Assembly (NCBI GenBank): GCA_903849645.1
Contig: CAINJJ010000054.1
Span: 62,001-126,000 of the forward strand
Origin: an uncultured Acidobacteriaceae bacterium
GTDB lineage: Bacteria; Acidobacteriota; Terriglobia; Terriglobales; Acidobacteriaceae
DNA length: 64,000 nucleotides
Reading direction: 5' to 3'
Shown piece by piece: positions 36,458 through 45,278 of this stretch. The notes under the pieces were generated by a model. The model made no database searches and was not told the origin of the DNA. It saw only the letters and a list, made by a program, of their open reading frames with translations. The position numbers and the translations under genes were made by a program. How positions within the stretch are numbered: the stretch's first letter is position 1; every line of letters starts with the position of its first letter.

Positions 36458-36775
36458 ATGATGGCAGTTGCAATTCAATCACTCGCGGAGCCGGGCCAGG
36501 CATGGGCCGGCGGCGCGGCGAGCCTGGCGGGCGTCCCAGCCTCGGCAGGGCCGGCCGCTCCCTTCTCGAGTCTGCTGACGGACGCGGTGGGCACGGTGAA
36601 CCAGTTGGAGAGCCAGGCGCACCAGGCCGTGGCCGGGCTGATGACCGGATCGGGCGTGGATGTGCACGAGGCCATGATTGCGACCGAGAAGGCGAGTATG
36701 GCCTTTGAACTGGCGCTGAGCGTGCGCAACAAGGCCGTGCAGGCCTACCAGCAGGTGATGGCGATGCAGTTCTAA
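36458..36775 (+). CDS. fliE: Flagellar hook-basal body protein FliE
   Basis: 105-residue adaptor joining the MS ring to the rod. The C-terminal half matches the family ('DVHEAMIATEKASMAFELALSVRNKAVQAYQQVMAMQF'). The N-terminal 45 residues are Ala/Gly-rich and poorly conserved, as usual. A GTG at 36452 and a second ATG at 36461 are alternative starts; AAGGGAGAG precedes them all. Confidence 0.93.
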   Translation: MMAVAIQSLAEPGQAWAGGAASLAGVPASAGPAAPFSSLLTDAVGTVNQLESQAHQAVAGLMTGSGVDVHEAMIATEKASMAFELALSVRNKAVQAYQQVMAMQF

Positions 36776-36864
36776 CGTCTGGAGCCGGGGGCGCGGGATT
36801 GTTCCGGCGGGGCCATGCCCCGCAACCATTTTGGATTTCTTGAGAGCGGCGGGAACGAGCAGAG

Positions 36865-38511
36865 ATGGCCACCGGGACACAGTTGGAGAAGAGCCCAGCG
36901 GCGGCGGGCGGAGCGCCCGGATGGGCAGCCCGGCTGGAGACGATCTGGACCCGTGGCCGGGTGCGGTGGGCGGCGGCGCAACCGGCGCAGCGCGGCTGGC
37001 TGGTGGCCGGAGCCGCCCTGGCGGCATTGCTGGGCGGGCTGATGCTCTGGTACGGGCTGCGCACCGACTGGCGCACTCTCTACGCGGACCTCGACGCCGA
37101 AGACGCGCGCCAGACGGGGCAGATTCTCGCCCAGGCGCAGATTCCCTATGAGGTGGGGCCGGGGGGCGGCATTCTGGTGCCGGCGGCGCAACTGGACAAG
37201 GCGCGGCTGGCCACGGCGGCCAAGGGCGGGGTGAAGAGCGGGCGGCTGGGCTTCGAGATCTTTGACAAGCCGAACTGGGTGGGTTCGGAGTTTGACGAGC
37301 AGGTCAACTACCAGCGCGCCCTGGAGGGCGAGCTCGAACACACGGTCGGCTCGCTGGCCGATGTGGAGTCGGCGCGGGTGCACCTGGTGATGCCGCACGA
37401 CTCCCTGTTTCGCGAGGCGGAGCGGCCGGCCAAGGGCTCGGTGGTGCTGAAGCTGCGCCATCGCGCGCTGGCCGAGGGGGAGCCGGAGGCGATTCGCAAC
37501 CTGGTGGCCTCGGCCGTGGACGGGCTGACGCCGGACCGGGTGGTGCTGGTGGACGCGGCCGGGCACCTGCCGCTGGGACCCCGCACGGCGGACGCCCTGC
37601 GCCTGAGCGCCGAGGAGGCCCTGGAGCAGAAGCTGATCTCCACCCTGGAGCCGGTGACCGGGGCAGGCAATGTGCGCGCTTCGGTGACCCTGGACTACAA
37701 TCCGGCAGCGACCGAGGAGACCCAGGAGAACTACGACCCGGACCAGACGGTGACGCTGTCGATGCAGCGCACCGAGCAGAGCGCGGGAGCGCAGCCGGTG
37801 GCGGCCGGGGTTCCCGGCACCGCCTCGAACGCCCCCAACGCGCAGGCCCTGCCCGTCTACCCGCCGCAGACCACCCCGCCGCAGTCGGCCAAGACGGAGT
37901 CCGGCACCTACGGGGCCTCGAAGACCGTGCGCCACATGGTCGAGAGCCCCGGCCGGGTACGGCGGCTGACCGCGGCTATCGTGGTGAACGACCGCCTGGC
38001 CCAGCCGGCAAGCCGGGGAAAGGCGGCGCAGTGGCAGGCGCGCTCCGCCGAGGAGTTGCGCAACCTGACGGAGCTGGCGCAGGCTGCGGTGGGCTTCGAG
38101 CAGGGGCGCGGCGACCTGTTGACGGTACAGGACCTGGCCTTTGATGAGAACCGCGCGCACCCGGCGGCGACCCTGTCGGCCGAGCTGCTGGTTTCGGCGG
38201 AGAGCTCGCCGGTGCTGGTCAAGTACGCGGCCCTGTTGGCGGGCCTGCTGGTGCTGGTGGCCTTCGGGGTCCGGCCGGCGCTGGGACGGGCGCGCACGCC
38301 GGCTCCTGGGCTGCAGGCGGGCAAGGGCGCCGGCAAGGAGCTGCCGGCCTCCGCTGCTCCGGCCCATGGCCTGGCGACGCCTCCCGCGCCCGCGGCGCCG
38401 GACCCGGAGCGGACCCGCGTCCAGGAGATATTCGACCAGGTGACCGATCACCTGAAGCGGGAGCCGGTGCAAAGCTCGCGCCTGTTGCAGAGCTGGATCC
38501 ACTCCGACTGA
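36865..38511 (+). CDS. fliF: Flagellar MS-ring protein FliF
   Basis: 548 residues. An N-terminal membrane span (about residues 50-72, 'LVAGAALAALLGGLMLWYGL') and a C-terminal one ('VLVKYAALLAGLLVLVAFGV') anchor the ring. Between them lie the secretin-like ring-building motifs ('LYADLDAEDARQTGQILAQAQIPYEV', 'LEHTVGSLADVESARVHLVMP', 'VRNLVASAVDGLTPDRVVLVD' type). The short cytoplasmic tail that binds FliG is present. Upstream of fliG as usual. Confidence 0.95.
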   Translation: MATGTQLEKSPAAAGGAPGWAARLETIWTRGRVRWAAAQPAQRGWLVAGAALAALLGGLMLWYGLRTDWRTLYADLDAEDARQTGQILAQAQIPYEVGPGGGILVPAAQLDKARLATAAKGGVKSGRLGFEIFDKPNWVGSEFDEQVNYQRALEGELEHTVGSLADVESARVHLVMPHDSLFREAERPAKGSVVLKLRHRALAEGEPEAIRNLVASAVDGLTPDRVVLVDAAGHLPLGPRTADALRLSAEEALEQKLISTLEPVTGAGNVRASVTLDYNPAATEETQENYDPDQTVTLSMQRTEQSAGAQPVAAGVPGTASNAPNAQALPVYPPQTTPPQSAKTESGTYGASKTVRHMVESPGRVRRLTAAIVVNDRLAQPASRGKAAQWQARSAEELRNLTELAQAAVGFEQGRGDLLTVQDLAFDENRAHPAATLSAELLVSAESSPVLVKYAALLAGLLVLVAFGVRPALGRARTPAPGLQAGKGAGKELPASAAPAHGLATPPAPAAPDPERTRVQEIFDQVTDHLKREPVQSSRLLQSWIHSD

Positions 38512-38693
38512 GCGTAGGCAGCGGCTGAGGGATCGAAGAGATCTGGATCTGCCGCGACTGGGCTGGCGCGGTTGGGCAAAGAGATGGAACGGGGTTAGAT
38601 TGACGGGACGAAGATTCGCACCGGATGCAGGCAGGACCAGCAACAGCCGCACGAGGGCGCAGCAGATTCAGGGGTCAGGAAAGGACCGAAGCC

Positions 38694-39746
38694 GTGGCCG
38701 AGGTGGGAACAGAGAACGGAGGGCAGCGGCGGAAGCTCTCGGGGAGCATGAACGGGGTGCGCAAGGCCGCCGTGCTGCTGGTGGCCGTGGGCGAGGAGCT
38801 GGCCAAGGAGATTCTGCGCGCCCTGCCGGAGGTGGATGTGCAGCGGCTGACCGAGGAGCTGGCCGATCTGCGCGGGGTGACGCCGGAGCTCTCTGCGGAG
38901 ATCATGGAGGAGTTCTGGGAGCTGCTGGAGACGCAGAACTTCATGATGCATGGGGGGCTGGACTACGCCAGCCGCCTGCTGATGGAGACCTTTGGCAAAG
39001 AGCGCGCCGACGACCTGTTGACGATGGTGCGGCGCTCGCAGGAGGCGGCGCAGGGCAATCTGGCCAAGCTGCAGCGCACCGATCCGCAGCAGCTGGGCAA
39101 GCTGCTGGACGCCGAGCATCCGCAGACCATCGCCCTGGTGCTGGCGCACCTGGACCCGCGGCGGGCCTCGATGGTGCTGGACAACCTGAGCGAGGACCAC
39201 AAGGTGGTCTCGATTCAGCGCCTGGCCGAGATGCGGCAGTTCTCGCCGGAGATGGCGCAGAAGGTGGCGCATATTCTGCACCGGCGCCTGGAGAACGTGG
39301 GGGACACGGCGCGCAAGAGCTATTCGGGCTTCAAGGCCGTGGCGGACCTTCTGAACCGGTTGAACGCCGAGGAGTCGAAGAAGATTCTGGAGACGATCGA
39401 GGACGCGCAGCCGGAGCTGGCCCTGAGCATTCGCAACCTGATGTTCACCTTTGAAGACCTGGTGACGGTTCCGCCGGCGACCATCCGCGAGATCGTCTCC
39501 GGCGTGGACAAGCGGCAGCTGGCGCTGGCTCTGCGCGGCGCAAAAGACGAGCTGCGCGCGCAGATATTCAAGGCCATGAGCTCGCGGGCTGTGGAGATGC
39601 TGAAGGAAGACATGGAGGTGCTGGGCCCGGTGCGTTCGCGTGAGGTGGCGCAGGCGCAACAGGAGATTCTGAACCTGGCGCGGCGGTTGGAGGCCGAGGG
39701 CAAGGTTGTGTTGAAGCTGGAGACCGGCGACGAGATGCTGGCCTGA
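38694..39746 (+). CDS. fliG: Flagellar motor switch protein FliG
   Basis: 350 residues from a GTG preceded by CAGGAAAGGA; the frame is open to 38625 without a better site. N-terminal FliF-binding domain ('GVRKAAVLLVAVGEELAKEIL'), middle armadillo domain ('EHPQTIALVLAHLDPRRASMVL', the EHPQ motif contacting FliM), and C-terminal torque domain ('LMFTFEDLVTVPPATIREIVSGVDKRQLALALRGA') with charged torque helix residues. fliM and fliN are not in the window. Confidence 0.95.
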   Translation: MAEVGTENGGQRRKLSGSMNGVRKAAVLLVAVGEELAKEILRALPEVDVQRLTEELADLRGVTPELSAEIMEEFWELLETQNFMMHGGLDYASRLLMETFGKERADDLLTMVRRSQEAAQGNLAKLQRTDPQQLGKLLDAEHPQTIALVLAHLDPRRASMVLDNLSEDHKVVSIQRLAEMRQFSPEMAQKVAHILHRRLENVGDTARKSYSGFKAVADLLNRLNAEESKKILETIEDAQPELALSIRNLMFTFEDLVTVPPATIREIVSGVDKRQLALALRGAKDELRAQIFKAMSSRAVEMLKEDMEVLGPVRSREVAQAQQEILNLARRLEAEGKVVLKLETGDEMLA

Positions 39747-39760
39747 GCGATGGGCGGCGG

Positions 39761-40579
39761 ATGGCCGGATGGGAAAGGCAAGGGGGATCACAGGCATTGG
39801 CGACAGGGCTGGGAGCGGGGAGACTGGGGAAATTGGAGATCTTCGAGTATCCGGCCGGCCCGGAGCCGGAGGGGGCGGGAGCCTGGGAGCCGTGGGGCAG
39901 CGAAGAGGAGACTGCCGATGTGGAGGCCGGGGCCGCTCCGGCGGCGGATCATAGCGGCGTCGAAGACCTCGAGGCCGGCTTGCGCGCCGAGTTTGAGTTG
40001 CGCCTGGGACAGGAACGTCGGCGGGCCGAAGAGGCCGGCCGGGAAGAGGGCCGTCAGGAGGGCAGGCTGGCGGAGCGCGAAGCCAGCGCCAGGGCGCAGG
40101 CCGCGCAGGAACAGGAGCGCAGGCGGCAGGCGGCGGAGCTGACCGCGAGCTTTGCGCAGGAGCGCGACCGGTATCTGCAGGCGGTGGAGCGGGAGGTTGT
40201 GCAGTTGGCGCTGGCGGTGGCGGCGCGCATCCTGCGCCGCGAGGCGCAGATGGACCCGCTGCTTTTGACCGGGGCGGTGCGCGTGGCGCTCGGCCAGCTT
40301 GCCGCTTCCACCGAGGTGCGGCTGCTGGTGCCTGGCGCGGAGCGGGAGTTGTGGGCCGCGGCGCTGGCCCTGGTGCCCAACCTGGCCTTGAAGCCCGCGG
40401 TGGTGGCCGGCGAAGGGATGCGGCTGGGCGATTGCCGGATCGAGACCGAACTGGGTTCGGTGGACCTGGGGATTCGCGCCCAGCTGGGAGAGATCGAGCG
40501 TGGCTTCTTTGATCGCGCGGGCGGGGCCCGAAGCGGGGGCGCGGGGCGGGTGGAGCCGGCTCGGGAGGCGGGGGCATGA
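39761..40579 (+). CDS. fliH: Flagellar assembly protein FliH
   Basis: 272-residue export-ATPase regulator. A long charged helix rich in Glu/Arg/Ala ('EFELRLGQERRRAEEAGREEGRQEGR', residues about 75-100) is the FliH/YscL coiled coil. The C-terminal domain ('YLQAVEREVVQLALAVAARILRRE' ... 'CRIETELGSVDLGIRAQLGEI') contacts FliI. The N-terminal 60 residues are variable. Overlaps fliI by 4 bp. Confidence 0.88.
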   Translation: MAGWERQGGSQALATGLGAGRLGKLEIFEYPAGPEPEGAGAWEPWGSEEETADVEAGAAPAADHSGVEDLEAGLRAEFELRLGQERRRAEEAGREEGRQEGRLAEREASARAQAAQEQERRRQAAELTASFAQERDRYLQAVEREVVQLALAVAARILRREAQMDPLLLTGAVRVALGQLAASTEVRLLVPGAERELWAAALALVPNLALKPAVVAGEGMRLGDCRIETELGSVDLGIRAQLGEIERGFFDRAGGARSGGAGRVEPAREAGA

Positions 40580-41889
40580 GTTCCTTGCTGGGGCGCTATT
40601 TTGCCCGCCTGGAGCGCGGCCAGCCATGGCGCTGGCGCGGCCAGGTGCTCGAGTCGCTGGGATCGACCATCGAGTCGGCCGGACCGATGGCCTCGGTGGG
40701 GGAGTGCTGCGAGATTCAGGACCAGACGGGCCGCGCGCACCTGGCCGAGGTGATCGGCTTTCGCGGCTCGAATGTGCTGTCGATGCCGGTGGAGAGCTCG
40801 GAGGGAATTCGCTTCGGGGACGCGGTGTGGGCCACGGGGACGGCTGCGGAGATCGAGGTGGGTCCGGCGCTGATGGGCCGGGTGCTGAACGCTCTGGGCC
40901 AGCCCATCGACGAAGGCCGCACGCCGGCGGCTGCGGCCTCTCTGCCGCTGGAAGGGGTGGTGCGGCCGCCGCTGGACAGAGTTCCGATCAGCACGCCGCT
41001 GGGCACCGGGATTCGTGCTCTGGATGCGCTCCTGACCGTGGGCCGGGGGCAGCGGGTGGGGATCTTTGGCGGCTCCGGGGTGGGCAAGAGCACCCTGATC
41101 GGCATGATGACGCGCAATACCCAAGCCGAGGTCACGGTGGTGGGGCTGGTGGGCGAGCGCGGCCGCGAGGTGGCGGAGTTTCTGGCCGACTCGCTGGGCG
41201 AGGAGGGCCGGGCGCGTTCGGTGGTGGTGGTGTCAACCTCCGACCAGTCGCCCCTGCTGCGCATGCGGGCGGCGCTGGGGGCGACGACCATCGCCGAGCA
41301 CTTTGCGGCCCAGGGCAAACATGTCTTGCTGGTGCTGGATTCGCTGACCCGGTTTGCCATGGCGGCCCGGGAGATTGGACTGGCCGCGGGGGAGCCGCCC
41401 ACGGCCAAGGGGTATACGCCCTCGGTCTTTTCCCGGCTGGCCAAACTGGTGGAGCGGACAGGGCAGTTTCGCGTGGGGTCGATTACGGCCTTCTATACGG
41501 TTCTGATGGAGGGCGACGATCAGCAGGACCCGCTGGTGGACGCGGTGCGCTCGCTGCTGGACGGCCACGTGGTGCTGTCGCGGACGATGGCCGCCGAGGG
41601 CTGGTACCCGCCCATCCAGGTGCTGGACTCGATCAGCCGCCTGATGCCTGCGGTGACCACTGCGGAGCATCGGGAGCAGGCGGCGCTGCTGCGGCGGCTG
41701 ATGGCGGTCTACGCGCGGTCCGAGGACCTGGTGCGGATTGGAGCCTACAAGGCCGGCGCGGACCCGGATCTGGATCGCGCCCTGCGGGCACGGGGCGCGC
41801 TGCGCGGCTTTCTGGCCCAGGACGCGCGCGAGCAGGTGAGCTTTGACGAGTGCGTGAGCCGGCTTGCCGCCGTGGCGGCGGAGGTCTGA
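40576..41889 (+). CDS. fliI: Flagellum-specific ATPase FliI
   Basis: 437-residue F1-beta-like export ATPase. Walker A is GGSGVGKST (about residues 163-171), Walker B 'HVLLVLDSLTRFAMAAREIGLA', and 'GEPPTAKGYTPSVFSRLAKLVERTG' is the type III ATPase signature. Drives flagellar protein export with FliH and FliJ, its direct neighbours. ATG overlaps the fliH stop. Confidence 0.96.
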   Translation: MSSLLGRYFARLERGQPWRWRGQVLESLGSTIESAGPMASVGECCEIQDQTGRAHLAEVIGFRGSNVLSMPVESSEGIRFGDAVWATGTAAEIEVGPALMGRVLNALGQPIDEGRTPAAAASLPLEGVVRPPLDRVPISTPLGTGIRALDALLTVGRGQRVGIFGGSGVGKSTLIGMMTRNTQAEVTVVGLVGERGREVAEFLADSLGEEGRARSVVVVSTSDQSPLLRMRAALGATTIAEHFAAQGKHVLLVLDSLTRFAMAAREIGLAAGEPPTAKGYTPSVFSRLAKLVERTGQFRVGSITAFYTVLMEGDDQQDPLVDAVRSLLDGHVVLSRTMAAEGWYPPIQVLDSISRLMPAVTTAEHREQAALLRRLMAVYARSEDLVRIGAYKAGADPDLDRALRARGALRGFLAQDAREQVSFDECVSRLAAVAAEV

Positions 41890-41892
41890 GCG

Positions 41893-42495
41893 ATGGCCGT
41901 ATCGAAGGGGCTGCGCAGGCTGCTGCGCATCAAGGAGTTGGAAGAGGAGCAGGGCAGGCGGGCGCTGGAGTCGGCGACGGCCGGCCTGCGGCGGCTGGAG
42001 CAACAAGCCGCGGCTGCGCGCGAGCGGGAGCGGCAGGGCTGGCGCCTGGTGGTGACCGGAGTGCTTGAGGGGGAACCGGTCGACCGTCTGGCAGGGATGG
42101 AGGAGACGAAGGCGGGGGCCATCTTATCCGCCTTTCTCGCGCCCGGAATCGAAGGCGCTCAGGATACGGTCTTCGAGGCGCGTGAGGAGTTTCTGGCCCG
42201 AAGAGTGGAGCGCCGCCAGGCCCAGACCCTGGTGGAAGAAGCGATGGCGCTGGAAGAGCTGGAAGAGAGGCGGCACGGCCAGCAGGCACTCGACGACTGG
42301 CACGGCGCCCGGAAGCACAGGGGCGCGGTCGAGGCCGTTGGCGGAGACGGCCGGAACGAATACCGGGGGGTGGGCGCCCTGGCAAGGCAACCGGAGAGCC
42401 TGAGGGACGCTCGGCAGGCGGGCATCGGAGATGAGCAGGAAGATTCCGAAAGTGAGGGCGACGGCCTGATTTGGAATGCGCCTTCCCAATCCTGA
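41893..42495 (+). CDS. fliJ: Flagellar export protein FliJ-like
   Basis: 200 residues; called FliJ by position after fliI and by its all-helical, Arg/Glu/Ala-rich N-terminal 140 residues ('RRLLRIKELEEEQGRRALESATAGLRRLEQQAAAARERERQG'), which fit an antiparallel coiled coil. The last 60 residues are polar and unlike FliJ, making it longer than the usual 145-150. Sequence identity to known FliJ is low, as for most members. Confidence 0.7.
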   Translation: MAVSKGLRRLLRIKELEEEQGRRALESATAGLRRLEQQAAAARERERQGWRLVVTGVLEGEPVDRLAGMEETKAGAILSAFLAPGIEGAQDTVFEAREEFLARRVERRQAQTLVEEAMALEELEERRHGQQALDDWHGARKHRGAVEAVGGDGRNEYRGVGALARQPESLRDARQAGIGDEQEDSESEGDGLIWNAPSQS

Positions 42496-42524
42496 CATTG
42501 CTCTAACCCTTTCCCGCTGCTCCC

Positions 42525-42540
42525 TGGCACACCATCTGCA
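42525..42540 (+). promoter_or_regulatory. Sigma-54 (RpoN) promoter before fliK
   Basis: TGGCACACCATCTGCA matches the -24/-12 consensus TGGCACG-N4-TTGCA with both key GG and GC pairs and the exact spacing. It lies between fliJ and fliK, 12 bp before the fliK ATG, and downstream of the gene for a sigma-54 activator. Confidence 0.7.
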
Positions 42541-42552
42541 TAAGCCCTCAGC

Positions 42553-44496
42553 ATGACAGCGACGGCTGGAATCGAATCCGGTACTTGGACAAATGAGCTT
42601 CCGGGCAAGGGGAGCATCGGGGCGCAGGGCCTTCCGGCTGGAGTGGCGCCGGTTGGAGTCGTGCCCGTTGGAGCTGTACCGGCTGGGGGGCGCGCCGCCG
42701 GGGCTGGCGCGGCGGCGGGAGCAGAGAGTTTTCAGGCGCGCTGGCAGGCGATGCTTGCCGCGCTCGGCGCCGGGGAGGCCCGGCAGGCCGGCGCCGATCA
42801 AGGCCATCAAAGTCAAGCGATTGCGGGATCAAGCGGCGGGTTAGCCGCTTCTGGACCGGGGCAGCCGGGGTTCCAGGACGCCGGGGAGAGCAGCCAAGCA
42901 GACCTTGAGACCACCGGGACAGCAGCTAACCCCCGGCTTCATTCGTTGAGCGTGCCGCCCTTTGAGACCTCTGCCGTTGCAGGGCAATCGCCGTTGGGTT
43001 CGGGTGGTCAGCTCCCAGGGAAGCAGAAGACAGGGACGAGTGCGCAGCCCAGGGCCTTGGCCGGCGTGATGGGAAAGATCCCGGCCGGGCAAGCGGCTGG
43101 GTTCCGCGGCGGTCCGTTGCCGGAACGGGCCGTGCGTGACCGGCTGGAGCGATCAGGAAGGGAGGCTGGAGTGGAAAGTCTCGCCTCCTCCGACCCTTGC
43201 GTGGCGAATGCTCCAACTGCGGCGGCGACTCCGGCGGTGGTTCCGGTCGCTCTCCAGCCTGCGATGCCGCCGGTGCAGGGAGCAGCCAATACGGGCCAAG
43301 AGACGGCTGCCGGAGAGAGCCTTTCGGGGTCTGGACCGCTGGGAGGGACTGGGTCGGGCGGTGCCAGGGCAGCCGCGGCAAGCCGGAGAACGGAGGAGAT
43401 ATCCGGTGGATCGCAGAGCTCCGTGGCGCACAAGGGCACAGCGGCGGATCAGACGCCGGGAGGCCGGGAAGCCAGGCCGGATGCGGCGATTTCGCCGGCC
43501 GGGAGTTTGGAAGGGGAGGGGGCTGCCGGCTCAACCGATGCGCCCTTGCTCGAGACCGGCAAGAGTCCGGAGAACCGGATAGAGCAGCCCCAGGCGCCGG
43601 TAGAGGCAAATGCCGGGGGCCGGGAGGGTGGGCTGCCCGTCGATGCAAGCCGATCCAATTGTGGGGCCTCCGCGGCAGATAGGGCCTGGGCAGGCCAAGC
43701 GGCCTCGGAGAAGCCCTTGAGCGCGTCCGCAGCGGTCAGGACTGCCGGTCCGCGCGAAGCTGCTGCGGCTCTGCCTGGAGGGGCCGCGCGGAGCGCCCGC
43801 GGGACCAGCCTGCCGCGCACCGGGCCGAGTGCCTTCCCTGGAACCGAAGCGCCACCGGCAGGCAGGGATGCGAGCGGGGGGATGGCGGCGGAGGCGGCGA
43901 GGATCAATGCGGCCCCTGGGGAGAGCGGCAGCGCACTGGTCAGGGCACCCGGCGGCTCCACGGTTACGGCGGCGCGGGAGACCTTTGCGGCGATGGATGC
44001 GGAGGGCGCCCCCAGCCAACCCGCCTGGATTCATGCCGGGGCGCACCACGCCGAGGCCGGATTCGAGGACCCGGCGCTGGGCTGGGTGGGGGTCCGGGCC
44101 GAGGTGAGCGGAGGCGGAATCCACGCGGCGCTGATGCCGGGTTCGGCCGATGCGGCGCAGGCATTGGGCGGCCACCTTGCGGGACTGAATGCGTTCTTGA
44201 CGGACCAGCATTCATCGGTCGCGCCGGTAACGGTCTCGGCGCCGGAGAACGGCTGGTCGCAGGGGGGCACGGGTGGCCAGGAAGCGGGCCATGCGATGCA
44301 ATCAGAAACGGGGCAACAAGGGCCAGGACAGCAGCCTGGACAGGAAGCAGGTCGGAACGCGACCGGCGAGGTCCGGGTTGGGTCGGCAGCCGTCGCGGGG
44401 GTTGGTCAGGGCGGGGCTTCCCAGGGGGGCACAGGGCCGGGTTTGGCTCAGGTGGGGTTGATTCTTGCTGGAGCACATATTTCAGTGATGGCTTGA
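42553..44496 (+). CDS. fliK: Flagellar hook-length control protein FliK-like
   Basis: 647 residues, mostly low-complexity Gly/Ala/Pro/Ser/Glu, as expected of the molecular-ruler N-terminal part. A C-terminal region of about 100 residues ('ALGWVGVRAEVSGGGIHAALMPGSADAAQALGGHLAGLNAFLTDQHSSVAPVTVS') matches the FliK C-terminal switch domain. Position between fliJ and flgD supports the call. The ATG at 42553 has no ribosome-binding site and is next to the predicted sigma-54 start point, so the true start could be further downstream. Confidence 0.75.
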   Translation: MTATAGIESGTWTNELPGKGSIGAQGLPAGVAPVGVVPVGAVPAGGRAAGAGAAAGAESFQARWQAMLAALGAGEARQAGADQGHQSQAIAGSSGGLAASGPGQPGFQDAGESSQADLETTGTAANPRLHSLSVPPFETSAVAGQSPLGSGGQLPGKQKTGTSAQPRALAGVMGKIPAGQAAGFRGGPLPERAVRDRLERSGREAGVESLASSDPCVANAPTAAATPAVVPVALQPAMPPVQGAANTGQETAAGESLSGSGPLGGTGSGGARAAAASRRTEEISGGSQSSVAHKGTAADQTPGGREARPDAAISPAGSLEGEGAAGSTDAPLLETGKSPENRIEQPQAPVEANAGGREGGLPVDASRSNCGASAADRAWAGQAASEKPLSASAAVRTAGPREAAAALPGGAARSARGTSLPRTGPSAFPGTEAPPAGRDASGGMAAEAARINAAPGESGSALVRAPGGSTVTAARETFAAMDAEGAPSQPAWIHAGAHHAEAGFEDPALGWVGVRAEVSGGGIHAALMPGSADAAQALGGHLAGLNAFLTDQHSSVAPVTVSAPENGWSQGGTGGQEAGHAMQSETGQQGPGQQPGQEAGRNATGEVRVGSAAVAGVGQGGASQGGTGPGLAQVGLILAGAHISVMA

Positions 44497-44589
44497 AGCT
44501 GCGACGGAGCGGAGATGCGCGACGGTCTAAGGGGACCGGAGATCGGGTTGGGGCCGCAGGCGGTCCCGGAGAGAGTGGAGGCAGAGACG

Positions 44590-45102
44590 ATGGCGACAAT
44601 GGCAGGAATCTTGAATCGGTTGGCAGAGCCGGCACAGGCTTTGATGGCGCCGGCCGCAACGCCGAAGGCGACCGCCGGCAGCGGAACGGCCAGTGCGGGT
44701 GCGGCAGCCGGCAGCAATGCGGCGAGCGTTTCAGCGAACGACTTTCTTACGCTGCTGGTGACGGAGATGCAGAATCAGGACCCCACCTCCAGCACGGACC
44801 CCAACCAGTACATCAACCAGCTCGTGCAGGTCAACAGCCTGGAGCAGTTGATCAGCATCAACCAGAACCTGACCACGGCGCTGGGGAGTTCGGCAACCAA
44901 GCCGGTTGGCGGCGCCTCCGGCAATGGGGCCAGCGCACAGGTCTCACCGGCTGCGGGAAGCCGCGCGGGGAGTGTGCCGGCGGAGGTTACGTTGCAAAGT
45001 GGACCGGCGGCAGTAGCTACGGGCAACCTGAGCGCTCCGGACGTGAAGCCGGCAGCGCTGCGCGTGGCGCAGGCCCTGGGCGGGCTGCCGGGCGCGCGTT
45101 AG
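44590..45102 (+). CDS. flgD: Flagellar hook-capping scaffold protein FlgD
   Basis: 170 residues. The conserved FlgD N-terminal motif 'SANDFLTLLVTEMQNQDPTSSTDPNQYINQLVQVNSLEQLISINQNL' lies at about residues 46-92. The C-terminal Ig/Tudor-like domains of full-length FlgD are missing, giving a short type. The start follows GTGGAGGCAGAG. Confidence 0.88.
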   Translation: MATMAGILNRLAEPAQALMAPAATPKATAGSGTASAGAAAGSNAASVSANDFLTLLVTEMQNQDPTSSTDPNQYINQLVQVNSLEQLISINQNLTTALGSSATKPVGGASGNGASAQVSPAAGSRAGSVPAEVTLQSGPAAVATGNLSAPDVKPAALRVAQALGGLPGAR

Positions 45103-45278
45103 TTCTCTGGCCGCGCGATCTGGAGTTTTGGGCTCGTGTTTTCCCAGGTCCCGGAATCGTGACCTGGGGCGCCCAGCTTCAGGGGGCGGGACAAGATCTT
45201 CGATGGTCCAGGATTGATTTGATTCGCCGGCATCGTCGGCCGGCCCTAACCAGAGTTTTCATTCAAAGGAGCGCACTC

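Noticed and set aside
38595..40577. 660-codon open frame on the minus strand over fliG and fliH
   Set aside because: Antisense shadow of real flagellar genes; low-complexity product and no start signal.
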